A stretch of DNA of 40,558 bases from Candidatus Alcium sp. F082 (GCA_001543395.1 LPNG01000012.1:1-40558), one strand, 5' to 3'; numbered from the stretch's first letter, positions 1-9,279 are shown. Numbers and translations are program-made. Notes: generated by a model from the letters alone, not told the origin.

Positions 1-1
1 C

Positions 2-823
2 ATTGGCATCGGCAACAACCTTAACCTTACGGGAAACACAAGTTGTATGGCCATAGGCAACGGCATCATAGGGTCGGGAAACAACCCCGATGTGTTCCTT
101 GAAAACAGCCATAATAACAGCCTGGTGGTCGGCTTCAAGAGCACACGCCCGACATTGACCGTCGGCCCGTCTCCCAACGATTATCCACAGGGCGACACGC
201 TATGCAAAACGGGCAAGGTGGCCATCGGCGACGTGCCCGTGCCCGACATTGCAGCCAAGCTTCACATCCGCTCCGACTACGGTGAGGATGCTGGCATTAT
301 CCTTGAGCCCAAGGACCCGACAACCGAAAACACCTACATCAAGATGCGAGACGAAAAGCACAGAATCGAGGTGGACAAAGATGGTGTTATGATATTGAAT
401 AGCTTTACAACCAACATCAATAACGGCAGTGACGTAAAACAGCCGCTTATTCTCCATGGCATTGTGGGTGTGAACATCGACCCGTACCGTTACGACGACT
501 TGACGGATACATACGGCCTTTGGGTAACAGGAGGGATCTTGACCGATAGAATCATCATCAAAAGACAAGCAGATTGGTTCGACCACGTGTTTAACCCTGA
601 CTACGAACTCATGCCGCTGCGACAGCTGAAGAAATATGTCTATGAAAACCGTCACCTGCCCGACATCCCTTCAGAGAAGGAAGTGATTGACAATGGGGTG
701 GAAGTCTATGAGATGCAGAGCCTTCTGCTTAAGAAAATCGAAGAACTGACACTTTACACCATCCAACTGCAAGAGCAGATAGAATCGATGCAAGCTGAAA
801 TCAACACGCTGAAAAAAAAGTAA
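2..823 (+). CDS. Tail-fibre/adhesin-like protein with endosialidase-chaperone-like C-terminus (5' partial)
   Basis: The reading frame is open to the left edge, so the N-terminus is missing. The first in-frame ATG is at 47 but codons before it continue the same Gly/Asn/Ile-rich pattern (GIGNN...AIGNGIIGSGNN), reminiscent of YadA-type head repeats. The C-terminal ~70 residues have the pattern shared by many Bacteroidota tail-fibre-like proteins: a DHVF...Y.L.PL segment, then RHLPDIPSEKEV, then EMQSLLLKKIEELTLY and a terminal coiled coil. From family knowledge that region resembles an intramolecular chaperone/trimerisation tail; cleavage activity cannot be judged. The stop lies 10 nt before the next gene and the gene precedes an RHS protein, so a surface or adhesion role is plausible but inferred. 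Confidence 0.72.
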   Translation: MGIGNNLNLTGNTSCMAIGNGIIGSGNNPDVFLENSHNNSLVVGFKSTRPTLTVGPSPNDYPQGDTLCKTGKVAIGDVPVPDIAAKLHIRSDYGEDAGIILEPKDPTTENTYIKMRDEKHRIEVDKDGVMILNSFTTNINNGSDVKQPLILHGIVGVNIDPYRYDDLTDTYGLWVTGGILTDRIIIKRQADWFDHVFNPDYELMPLRQLKKYVYENRHLPDIPSEKEVIDNGVEVYEMQSLLLKKIEELTLYTIQLQEQIESMQAEINTLKKK

Positions 824-833
824 AAACGCTGTC

Positions 834-1286
834 ATGAAGAAGAGACTCTACATACCAATTTGCTTTCTGTTGCTACTATCGGCATCGGCCTTGGCGCAAA
901 ACACGACTGTGCATTTCGGTTACGACGCCAACGGAAATCGCATAAGCCGCAGCTTAGAAATCAGGCGGATACAAAGCAACGATTTCCTTGCCGGAGAGGC
1001 TAATATGGATTCGGTTCCGACGCATGACGGTCAACTAGAATATTTGGGTGATTCTCCCATCACAGTCTATCCGAATCCAACTCAAGACAGATTCACAATC
1101 CAACAGTCTGGGACCCCAGTCCTCATTGTAGCATCGCTTTACACAGCCAACGGCATCTTGATTGAGCGGCGTATCTTTTCGGGTCCAAACGAGGAGTTCG
1201 ACTTGGGTGAAAGGTCTGCAGGTGTCTATTTCTTGCGACTGTCATCCGAGCAAGAGAAGCAGACTTGGAAGGTGGTCAAAAGATAA
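834..1286 (+). CDS. Small secreted protein with RHS-like YD motif and T9SS type A sorting domain
   Basis: 150 residues. An N-terminal signal peptide (about residues 1-21, ending ASALAQ) is followed by VHFGYDANGNRISRS, which matches the YDxxGNR motif of RHS/YD repeats although no further repeats follow. From about residue 78 it has the hallmarks of a type IX secretion C-terminal sorting domain: VYPNPTQDRFTI, a mid-domain YTANGILI, and a final GVYFLRLSSE...WKVVKR. Family knowledge predicts Sec export, then T9SS transport to the surface. It starts 10 nt after the preceding stop and ends 26 nt before the large RHS gene, so the three are probably co-transcribed. Its function is unknown. It could be an accessory of the RHS protein or a shrunken RHS relic joined to a sorting domain. 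Confidence 0.8.
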   Translation: MKKRLYIPICFLLLLSASALAQNTTVHFGYDANGNRISRSLEIRRIQSNDFLAGEANMDSVPTHDGQLEYLGDSPITVYPNPTQDRFTIQQSGTPVLIVASLYTANGILIERRIFSGPNEEFDLGERSAGVYFLRLSSEQEKQTWKVVKR

Positions 1287-1312
1287 ATCACAAATAACCA
1301 ATTTCCAGAAAG

Positions 1313-4300
1313 ATGAAAAAAACAATACTTATGGTTTTAGTGTGGCTTTCGGCCATCATCGCTTACGCTCAGTCGCCCGTGGTAGTCCAAGATGAGGTTA
1401 TTGTCCTCGACACCGACCTTGAGGAAACTGTCGACTATCAGTTCTTTGCGGGCGACTCTATAGTCCTCAGCCCCGGGTTCAGACGACTTTCGCACATTTT
1501 CCCCCACCATGTTTTCAATACGGAACTTGTTGTCGACGATTATGCCATCTTTCCTCCAAGCCAAGGCGAGCAAGGAGGACCAAATGAAGGCGATCAAGGC
1601 TATGTGGGCGCTCTTGGCGGCAGTGTTGACGTCGGGGCGATTGGAGGCGCCACCTATTCCATACCCATCGAGCTGCCGGCGGGCATCAACGGGATGCAGC
1701 CGTCGTTGGCGCTTACCTACAACAGCCAAGGCGGCAACGGGCTTGTGGGCTGGAAATGGGACCTGTCGGGCTTGTCGTCCATAACGAGAACGGGAAAGAC
1801 ACTTTACCATGACGGGGCGATAGGCGGTGTATCCTTGGATGATGGAAACGACCGTTTCCTTCTGGATGGGCAGAGGCTTATTGCTGTAGCAAGTTATGAT
1901 GACAGCATTGAGTACAAACTCGAGCAGGATGACATGTCAAGAATCATGGCATATAAAGTCACGGAAGAATTGTATGGACATCATTGTACATACAATGTGA
2001 TTGACAAATTCAGGATTTGGAAGGCTGACGGAACCATTCTGGAATATGGCTTCACAGAGGACTCGCGCATCAATCCCCAAAGCGGAGTAATGATGGCCAT
2101 GTGCTGGTTGCTTAACAAGGTGTCGGACAGGAACGGCAACAGCATAGGCTACTATTATAATGAAATACAGCAAACAGGTGAACATTATATTGATTCAATC
2201 CAATACACATCAAACGCGAATCTGTCCATTTCCCCAGAGTTCACCGTAAGGTTCGGATATAAAAACAAGCTAGACTATGAATTTGGCTACATTGCTGGCA
2301 ATATCATGCAACAGAAAAGGCTATTGACTAACATAATCATAGCGAAACGGGGATTGGGGGATTTGACGAGGTACTCCTTACAGTATTCTAATACTGGTAC
2401 CCACGCAATGTCGTCTTATCTTAACAACATGATGTATCACCGTCTCATTGGCATAACCCTGGAGAAAGAAGGAAAAACCTTGAATCCAACTAGAATCATT
2501 TGGGAAAGGGACGAAACGCAGGCTTACCAATCCAATGCCTCATATAAAATTGAGTTGGACACGACCTATCTCAACAACTTCATTTTTGTCGGGGACTTCA
2601 ACGCCGACGGCTTCTCCGACGTCATAACCGTACCTTATAAGGGAGAAGGATGCGCCACATATCCTGGCCCAGTCGACATGAACGTTCTTATCAACCAAGG
2701 CGACGGAAGCTTTTGCCTTTCGCCAAGTTTGTCGATGAATACGGCAAACGGCATCCCCTTGGCGACCAATCTAGATTGGATACATGTAATCGACATCAAT
2801 GACGACGGGTTTGACGACATTATTCTACATTACTATAATAAAGATGAGCTAGATCCTTTTAATTCCTCAACCTCATTGGCCTTATACATCAATCAATCAG
2901 GAGAAAGATTTGTCGCGGCTTGGGACAAGCCTTTGCAGTCTCCCTTAAAGCTGTACTTGACATACGGTGATTATTTGGGAGAGGGGAAACAGAGTTCCAT
3001 GGCCTTTGTGCTTTATGACCTTGTTGACACCATCCCCGTTTTGGTGCCATTGTTTTACATTCATTGTGAAAACGGCATCGGCACCTATGACACGATTTCC
3101 AACCTTGAGGCATTCACGTCCAACGATATTGTAGCAGGCGATTTTACGGGTGACGGGAAAACCGAGACCATGATAGTAAACCAAAGCCACGGGTGGATGT
3201 ATCGTCTCAGGTATAACGAAGGAGGGTATTCTTTCGTCCCCATGCACAGTTGCCCTGAGATCAAATATGTCCCCGAGCTCAATCTTTTCCCTGGCGACTA
3301 CAACGGAGACGGCAAGACGGATCTGTTATGCTATGGAAGCCATGGGGAAAGTGAAGACCTGGAATGGTTCTTCCTTTTTTCAAACGGGAATTTCTTTGAA
3401 TACCAAACGACCTCGACTTTTCAAAACCTGGGCTTGTCGCCGTCAAAGAAAATGTACACTTACTCGTTGGAAAAAGTGGACTACGGAGGCGATTTCGCCA
3501 TGTTCGCATCGGACTTCGACGGTGACGGGCTTTGTGACATGGCACTGTCAAAATTCATCAACGGAGAACACGCCATCCGTGTGTATTCCAAGTTTGTTTA
3601 TTGTTCAATAGAGCAAATAAACCAATACGAGTATTTATGGGGATATAACCCGTTGTCTTCGGCAACCGTTTCTGGTATCAGGACACGAAGCCAATATCTT
3701 CATGTGGGCAACTTCCACAACAAAGACAACATGTCCTTCCTCGGCAACGAGGTTCCTGAGAACGATAGGGTGCAGCAGAAGAAACCAGTGCTTTGCTCCT
3801 TGTATTCGCTTCATGAGTACAACAGCGTGACTTGTGTGACTGACGGCTTAGGCAACGAAACACGGATGTCATATCGTTATCCTTCCGTTGCAGGACAAAA
3901 AAGGATGGAGTTGGGAAACGGTATTTGCCGCATCAATATACCTGTGCGAACACTCCACTCGTTAACAGAATACAAGATCTGCAATGCGGCATATACCACC
4001 GTCTATACATACAAGTACGCCTTGCTCCACGAGGATGGACACGGTTATCTCGGATTTCAGCGTGTAGAAACACTTGACAAGGTCAATGACGAACCTGTCA
4101 GCAAGCATACCATGACCTATGAAACCTCAACAATGGGCAGCCATGCCTTCTCGCTTCCGGAAAACGAAACGGCCCAAGTGTATGTCGATGGAGGCTGGCG
4201 AACATTGATGGAACGCGGCTATGGATTCCGCAAGGTGACCTGCACCCGCAACCAGAAGGTGGTGAAGCCTGCCGTTATCGAGCTGTCGTCGATATACTAC

Positions 4301-7300
4301 AACTTCGACACTCCCAACCCCAACGACCTGTTGCATAGGGAAATCATCGACTATGACTACAGTTTCGGGACGGGTAATACGTACAACAACACCTACAACT
4401 GCACAGAGACGCGCACGGGAATTGATGCGAACGAAGTCACCAGTTACAGCCAATGCGAGTTCAAAACCGTGGAAACCATGGAATTCTACGGCAATGATTA
4501 TGTCACTTGGACAATCAACCGTCCTCACCGTAAAATCGTTACCCAGAAACGTAACGGCAAGCCAGACGTGAGTCGTCGGTGGACCTATGAATACGCAGCA
4601 GCAGACTCTTATCTCGTGAGCCGTTCGTACGACAACCCGATGTGCATCGACCAGAACCCGCTAATGACCAGGACCGATTTCGAATATCATGAGGAAGGCA
4701 ACCTGAAGAAGAAGACCATCAAAGTGCCCAACGGCACCTTGGGTGAGCATGACCGGATGGAGAAATACGAATACGGTCCGGGAGAAGGTGTCGAAAGCCA
4801 AAGGCGCTTGGTCACCAAAAAAGTCACCCTCGGTGGAGACCTGCAGTATGAGACAAACTATGCCTATGACAATTACGACAACTTGGATACCCTGGTCGGC
4901 AGCAACGGCCTCGTCACCGCTTATGAGACAGATCCGCTGGGCACCAAAGCGAAGAGCGTCGGCCCCGACCAATTACAGACATGCACGGCCTTGCGTTGGG
5001 TTGAAGAAGACGATCCCTATGCTCCAGCGGACGCGACGTATCTCAAATGGAGCCGCTCTTCGGGCAGCCGTAAGACGCTGATCTATTACCACAAGACTGG
5101 CGTCGAGCTCCGTACCGTCAGCTTCGGGCTTGACGGCGAAGCTATCTTTGCCGACAAGACTTACGACGACAGGGGCAGGCTGGGAAAAGTGTTCAACCCA
5201 TATCACCTCGGCAATGCGCTGCAAGCGACGTCTTATCAATACGACAATCTCGACCGTACTGTCAGTGTCATAACACCCGATGGTACGGAGACCGCCACGG
5301 TCTACCAAGGCAATCAAGTGACAACCATTGTCACCCCTATCATGGGCCAGCCGCAATCCAGCACCGTCACCACCAATGCGATGGGCTGGACCGTGAGAAG
5401 CGACGACGCTTCGGGCAACTCCTACGTTACCTACGACCATTATGCCGACGGCCTCTTGGCCGAGGCCAAGGTGAACAACGATGCTACGACGGCTATCACT
5501 GCCACATACGACAACGCCCGCAATCGCCTCACCCTCACGGACCCGAACTACGGCACCCTCACCACCACCTACAACGCCTATGGAGAGCTCCGCAAACGCG
5601 TGTCGCCCAAAGAGCTGGCGGATGGCAACGAGACCCATTACCAATACGATGGCTTAGGGCGTCTCAAGGTCGAGATGTGCGACATGGAAAGCACCTATAC
5701 CCGCTACACCTACAATGAGGCGGACGGCCCTGCCAAAGGCACTTTGGCTGAGGTGCTCCACCATACCTATGACTACCACCCCATCCAACGCATTAACTAT
5801 GATTACGACAACTTTGGCCGAAACATAAAGACTGTTGAGACACGGCCTTCAGGTGCTTATGAGACCAGGACATATTATGACGAATATTCGCGGGTCAGCC
5901 AGACCGTATTCCCGACGGGAGTGACTGCCACTTACGAATACCGCAACGGATATTTGCAGACCGTCAAGGACGACGGCAACAACGTGTTGTGGAGGACCGA
6001 CAAGGCCAATGCCTACGGGCAACTTGTCGATGCCACTTTAGGTAACGGGACGACCACTCACCGTGCCTATAAGGAGGATATGCATTATATCGACAGCATC
6101 GTCACCTCTAATAATTTGCAGAATTTGTCGTATGGTTACGATAAATTTGGTAATTTTGAGACCCGAAAGGACAACCTCCGTAACCTTGAGGAGACCTTCC
6201 ACTACGACAAGATGAACCGCCTGACCGACATATACCTTGGCACGACGCACAGCCAGATTGTCTATGACCCGCTGGGCCGAATGACCTCGAAGCAGGCCGA
6301 CGGGCAGGCCGTGTTTGCCAACGCCAGTTTTGCCGCAGCCCAAGGGCAGCCCGCCCGTCCCCATGCCATGAAGAGCGCCGAGACGGCCGAGGGCGTGTTC
6401 CCCTCGGCCACCCAAGAGATCACCTACACGGGCTTCGACAAGGTGAAGACCATCGCCGAAGGCGACAACACGCTGGCCTACACATACGGCCACGACCAGC
6501 AACGCATCCGCATGGTGGAAAACATAGGAGACATAACACGCACGAAGGACTATGTGGGCTTTTGCGAGTTCATTACAGAGGACGATGGGGAAAACACCAC
6601 AGAAAAGACGCTTACCTATCTTGTAGGGCCATACGGTGTTTTCGCTGTGGTAGAACAGCAAGACAACGAGGAAGCCATCCACTACATCCTGAAGGACCAC
6701 CTCGGCAGCTGGACCACCATAACCGACAGCGAGGGCAACGTGGAGCAGGAACTTTCCTTCGATGCTTGGGGCAACCTGCGTGACCCCGAGACATGGAGTG
6801 GGAGTTATTCTGGCACGCCCATGTTCGACCGCGGCTTCACAGGCCACGAACACATGACGGCCTTCGGCCTCATTAACATGAATGGAAGATGCTACGATCC
6901 CTTGACGAGCAGTTTCCTTTCGGTGGACGCCTACGTGCAGGACCCGACAAGTGCCCAAGCCTTCAACCGCTATGCCTATTGCGGCTATAACCCGCTCCGA
7001 TATACCGACCCGACGGGGTGGTCCCCCGACGGATATGGTCGCCAACCCCAGCCGCAGAGCTACGACCCCACGGCCCGATACCATTCCGACGACCCCAATG
7101 ATGTGCTTTGGGGAAGGAGCGTGCATCCGTGCGGAAATAGTTCCTCGGGATATATCAACGGAACGGCGGTTACGAGCACGGGGTATACGGAGGGGAACAA
7201 TGATTTGAGTGGAAACAATAATAATCCAAACAGAGCGTGGTATAAACTTAAGAATGGTCAAATTGTTTGGTATCCTTATATAGATTCTTCTGAACAATTG

Positions 7301-7858
7301 GAAAAGTTGGGCATCGAATACCTCGGTCAAACATATATTGATAAAGAAAATAGTATTTATTACAGTCTACTTGGATATAAGATTGACATGACCGCTGGTG
7401 ATGATTTAGCGGGAGATTTAATACCTTTGCTGGATGAAGCTTTTTGTAAGTATAATGCCGATCGAAGTTTTATTCCAACGGACCCTCAAGATGTTTTTGT
7501 TCAGGAATCAAGCACTATTAATTTGGGGGTAAGGAATTATAACCAAGGCAAAGACAATCTTTATTATTTCAAAACTAATCACATGACTTTGTATTTACAA
7601 GTATTTAATGAGTCATTAGGATTGAAACAAAACAGTATGGATGCTTGTTTTCGAGGTTTTGATGATGCGGATAGATTTAATCCAAATTCCAATTGGGGAC
7701 ATTCTGCTCATACAACCTTTCAATCAGGATATAATATTTACTTCAACAATCCATATGCCAATTCAAGATGTTGGAGGGCTATGATAGTTTTTCCGACGGC
7801 TCTTGTACGTGACGAATTTATTGGAAGATATAATCAAGTTTTCGGCCATGGTAAATAA
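1313..7858 (+). CDS. Giant secreted SpvB/FG-GAP/RHS-repeat polymorphic toxin-like protein
   Basis: 2181 residues. Signal peptide about 1-20 (ends AIIAYAQ), then a short beta module with AGDSIVLSPGF (46-56). An SpvB-like N-domain starts near residue 103 (GAIGGATYSIPIELPAG, LALTYNSQGGNGLVGWKW). Five FG-GAP/VCBS calcium-loop motifs follow near 426, 494, 607, 659 and 731 (for example GDYNGDGKTD). Tyr/Asp RHS repeats run from about 1000, and the RHS-associated core, ending RYTDPTGW, lies near 1861-1903. The last ~278 residues are a variable C-terminal domain that I do not recognise. Base composition falls from about one half GC in the core to about one third beyond position 7195, typical of exchangeable toxin tips. 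RHS proteins form a beta-cocoon that encloses a C-terminal effector. No T9SS sorting domain is visible, so the export route is unclear. Confidence 0.9.
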   Translation: MKKTILMVLVWLSAIIAYAQSPVVVQDEVIVLDTDLEETVDYQFFAGDSIVLSPGFRRLSHIFPHHVFNTELVVDDYAIFPPSQGEQGGPNEGDQGYVGALGGSVDVGAIGGATYSIPIELPAGINGMQPSLALTYNSQGGNGLVGWKWDLSGLSSITRTGKTLYHDGAIGGVSLDDGNDRFLLDGQRLIAVASYDDSIEYKLEQDDMSRIMAYKVTEELYGHHCTYNVIDKFRIWKADGTILEYGFTEDSRINPQSGVMMAMCWLLNKVSDRNGNSIGYYYNEIQQTGEHYIDSIQYTSNANLSISPEFTVRFGYKNKLDYEFGYIAGNIMQQKRLLTNIIIAKRGLGDLTRYSLQYSNTGTHAMSSYLNNMMYHRLIGITLEKEGKTLNPTRIIWERDETQAYQSNASYKIELDTTYLNNFIFVGDFNADGFSDVITVPYKGEGCATYPGPVDMNVLINQGDGSFCLSPSLSMNTANGIPLATNLDWIHVIDINDDGFDDIILHYYNKDELDPFNSSTSLALYINQSGERFVAAWDKPLQSPLKLYLTYGDYLGEGKQSSMAFVLYDLVDTIPVLVPLFYIHCENGIGTYDTISNLEAFTSNDIVAGDFTGDGKTETMIVNQSHGWMYRLRYNEGGYSFVPMHSCPEIKYVPELNLFPGDYNGDGKTDLLCYGSHGESEDLEWFFLFSNGNFFEYQTTSTFQNLGLSPSKKMYTYSLEKVDYGGDFAMFASDFDGDGLCDMALSKFINGEHAIRVYSKFVYCSIEQINQYEYLWGYNPLSSATVSGIRTRSQYLHVGNFHNKDNMSFLGNEVPENDRVQQKKPVLCSLYSLHEYNSVTCVTDGLGNETRMSYRYPSVAGQKRMELGNGICRINIPVRTLHSLTEYKICNAAYTTVYTYKYALLHEDGHGYLGFQRVETLDKVNDEPVSKHTMTYETSTMGSHAFSLPENETAQVYVDGGWRTLMERGYGFRKVTCTRNQKVVKPAVIELSSIYYNFDTPNPNDLLHREIIDYDYSFGTGNTYNNTYNCTETRTGIDANEVTSYSQCEFKTVETMEFYGNDYVTWTINRPHRKIVTQKRNGKPDVSRRWTYEYAAADSYLVSRSYDNPMCIDQNPLMTRTDFEYHEEGNLKKKTIKVPNGTLGEHDRMEKYEYGPGEGVESQRRLVTKKVTLGGDLQYETNYAYDNYDNLDTLVGSNGLVTAYETDPLGTKAKSVGPDQLQTCTALRWVEEDDPYAPADATYLKWSRSSGSRKTLIYYHKTGVELRTVSFGLDGEAIFADKTYDDRGRLGKVFNPYHLGNALQATSYQYDNLDRTVSVITPDGTETATVYQGNQVTTIVTPIMGQPQSSTVTTNAMGWTVRSDDASGNSYVTYDHYADGLLAEAKVNNDATTAITATYDNARNRLTLTDPNYGTLTTTYNAYGELRKRVSPKELADGNETHYQYDGLGRLKVEMCDMESTYTRYTYNEADGPAKGTLAEVLHHTYDYHPIQRINYDYDNFGRNIKTVETRPSGAYETRTYYDEYSRVSQTVFPTGVTATYEYRNGYLQTVKDDGNNVLWRTDKANAYGQLVDATLGNGTTTHRAYKEDMHYIDSIVTSNNLQNLSYGYDKFGNFETRKDNLRNLEETFHYDKMNRLTDIYLGTTHSQIVYDPLGRMTSKQADGQAVFANASFAAAQGQPARPHAMKSAETAEGVFPSATQEITYTGFDKVKTIAEGDNTLAYTYGHDQQRIRMVENIGDITRTKDYVGFCEFITEDDGENTTEKTLTYLVGPYGVFAVVEQQDNEEAIHYILKDHLGSWTTITDSEGNVEQELSFDAWGNLRDPETWSGSYSGTPMFDRGFTGHEHMTAFGLINMNGRCYDPLTSSFLSVDAYVQDPTSAQAFNRYAYCGYNPLRYTDPTGWSPDGYGRQPQPQSYDPTARYHSDDPNDVLWGRSVHPCGNSSSGYINGTAVTSTGYTEGNNDLSGNNNNPNRAWYKLKNGQIVWYPYIDSSEQLEKLGIEYLGQTYIDKENSIYYSLLGYKIDMTAGDDLAGDLIPLLDEAFCKYNADRSFIPTDPQDVFVQESSTINLGVRNYNQGKDNLYYFKTNHMTLYLQVFNESLGLKQNSMDACFRGFDDADRFNPNSNWGHSAHTTFQSGYNIYFNNPYANSRCWRAMIVFPTALVRDEFIGRYNQVFGHGK
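6686..7057 (+). repeat. RHS core direct repeat, copy 1 (within the full-length RHS gene)
   Basis: 372 bp encoding the end of the RHS core, from ILKDHLGSW to YGRQPQPQ. It matches 8866-9237 at the same length with no gaps and 18 mismatches by eye (about 95% identity). Eleven mismatches are in the first 72 bp and only seven in the remaining 300 bp. The repeat ends abruptly where the variable C-terminal domain begins. Confidence 0.93.
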
Positions 7859-8759
7859 AAAAAAATATCACACTTTACTATCAATAGTGTTTTGCGTTAC
7901 ATTCTTTTCATGCAATACTACGATTGATACTGAAGACAAAGCCGCTTTGTCTTCTTTGCTTGATAGTTATTTCTATTATAATGGAGAATACCCATCCTCG
8001 GTAGATAAATTCTTGTCTTATTATGAAACACAAGACAGTACAACCTTCATAGTTTCATATATTGAAAATAACAAAAGGGATATAAAATGGAGTCTTTCCA
8101 ATCCAAGTGTTGTTCAAGAAGAATTGACAATTAAAATAAAAGGGAAAGTGTTGTTTCATCATTTAGGGAAGAAACACTTTTCTTTTCTTGACGACTTAAT
8201 TGATAGTTACGAAAGGAATTATTTGGAGTATCCACGCTCGTTGAAAGATTTGATTAATTATGATAAGGCTACGAAGGGAACAAAGGAAGAAGTGTTTGAT
8301 AGATGTATTATACACACATTGGAATACCTTGAAAAAGTTGATAATCAAATCACTTGGATGAGTAACGACACATTGTTTCTTATGATTTCAGATAGTGATA
8401 CTATCGATTATCGTATAGGGCCTTCTCTGAGGAATTCTATTTGTTCGTCAAATTATTGGAGAGAAAAGTTAGTGTATTTGTTCTATGATAAGGATATTGT
8501 TTTTATTCCAGATGAAGAATTGGGAAATGTCTTCAAACGGGGCCTAAAAGCAATTTGCAATAAATATAAAGAGGAACAGGTTGAAATGTCAAAATACCAC
8601 CTTCTGAGATACGAACCTGATGATGGATTGATATTGCTTTGCAAAAACGATAGTATAGCTTTAGATACAGAATGGTTTCATGACGTAGAGGGTTATTTGT
8701 ATGGTTTTTGTACCGAACATGGTTTAGGAAGAGTGGTTTTTGCTTCGCCGTCTTATTAA
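7848..8759 (+). CDS. Putative lipoprotein, candidate immunity protein for the RHS C-terminal domain
   Basis: 303 residues from the ATG at 7848, which overlaps the RHS stop codon region by 11 nt; an upstream TTG at 7803 is possible but would put residues ahead of the signal sequence. The N-terminus MVNKKKYHTLLSIVFCVTFFSC looks like an export signal ending in a cysteine, though FFSC is an atypical lipobox. An internal duplication is visible: LLDSYFYYNGEYPSSVDKF (37-55) and LIDSYERNYLEYPRSLKDL (117-135), each followed about 20-25 residues later by a short NK/NQ-I-W segment. The DNA is very AT-rich (about 28% GC in one sampled line), like the adjoining toxin tip. Position, overlap and shared composition suggest an immunity protein. 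That role is inferred; no family is recognised. Confidence 0.75.
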   Translation: MVNKKKYHTLLSIVFCVTFFSCNTTIDTEDKAALSSLLDSYFYYNGEYPSSVDKFLSYYETQDSTTFIVSYIENNKRDIKWSLSNPSVVQEELTIKIKGKVLFHHLGKKHFSFLDDLIDSYERNYLEYPRSLKDLINYDKATKGTKEEVFDRCIIHTLEYLEKVDNQITWMSNDTLFLMISDSDTIDYRIGPSLRNSICSSNYWREKLVYLFYDKDIVFIPDEELGNVFKRGLKAICNKYKEEQVEMSKYHLLRYEPDDGLILLCKNDSIALDTEWFHDVEGYLYGFCTEHGLGRVVFASPSY

Positions 8760-8790
8760 GATCGATAATGGGAAATAGAAAAGACATTAT

Positions 8791-9279
8791 ATGATTGCAT
8801 TTTTGCTGAAACGATGTACGTTCGTTGTGATGGAAAACACAGGTAAAGATAAGACCCTTCGATTCATCCTGAAAGACCATCTCGGCAGCTGGACCACGAT
8901 AACAGATGCCGAAGGCACGGTTGAGCAGGAACTTTCCTTCGATGCTTGGGGCAACCTGCGTGACCCCGAGACGTGGAGTGGGAGTTATTCTGGCACGCCC
9001 ATGTTCGACCGCGGCTTCACAGGCCACGAACACATGACGTCCTTCGGCCTCATTAACATGAATGGAAGATGCTACGATCCCTTGACGAGCAGTTTCCTTT
9101 CGGTGGACGCCTACGTTCAGGACCCGACAAGCGCCCAAGCCTTCAACCGCTACGCCTATTGCGGCTACAACCCGCTCCGATATACCGACCCGACGGGGTG
9201 GTACCCCGACGGATATGGTCGCCAACCCCAGCCGCAGTGCGCGGAAAGTATTCAAAAAACGACAAACTTATCATTGTAA
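8791..9279 (+). pseudogene. Orphan RHS core tip (displaced RHS C-terminus)
   Basis: An RHS-associated core of about 140 residues without the N-terminal shell. Homology to the main RHS protein begins near 8818 (TFVVMENTGKDKTLRFILKDH against VFAVVEQQDNEEAIHYILKDH) and becomes near-identical through RYTDPTGW and YGRQPQPQ. It then ends in 12 unrelated residues (CAESIQKTTNLSL) and a stop. There is no signal peptide; the ATG at 8791 probably does not mark a functional start. Such displaced tips are known from RHS loci as silent donors. Here the effector domain expected after the core is missing, so it is either a decayed tip or simply a recombination landing site. Confidence 0.85.
8866..9237 (+). 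repeat. RHS core direct repeat, copy 2 (within the orphan tip)
   Basis: Same orientation and length as 6686-7057, offset by 2180 bp. The two copies bracket the AT-rich effector tail and the candidate immunity gene. Recombination between them would delete both and join the main RHS protein to the short orphan tail. Confidence 0.93.

Noticed and set aside
6038-7330. Open frame of 430 codons antisense to the RHS gene
   Set aside because: The RHS gene has clear domain motifs in its own frame; the antisense product is low-information and a similar shadow recurs opposite the orphan core.
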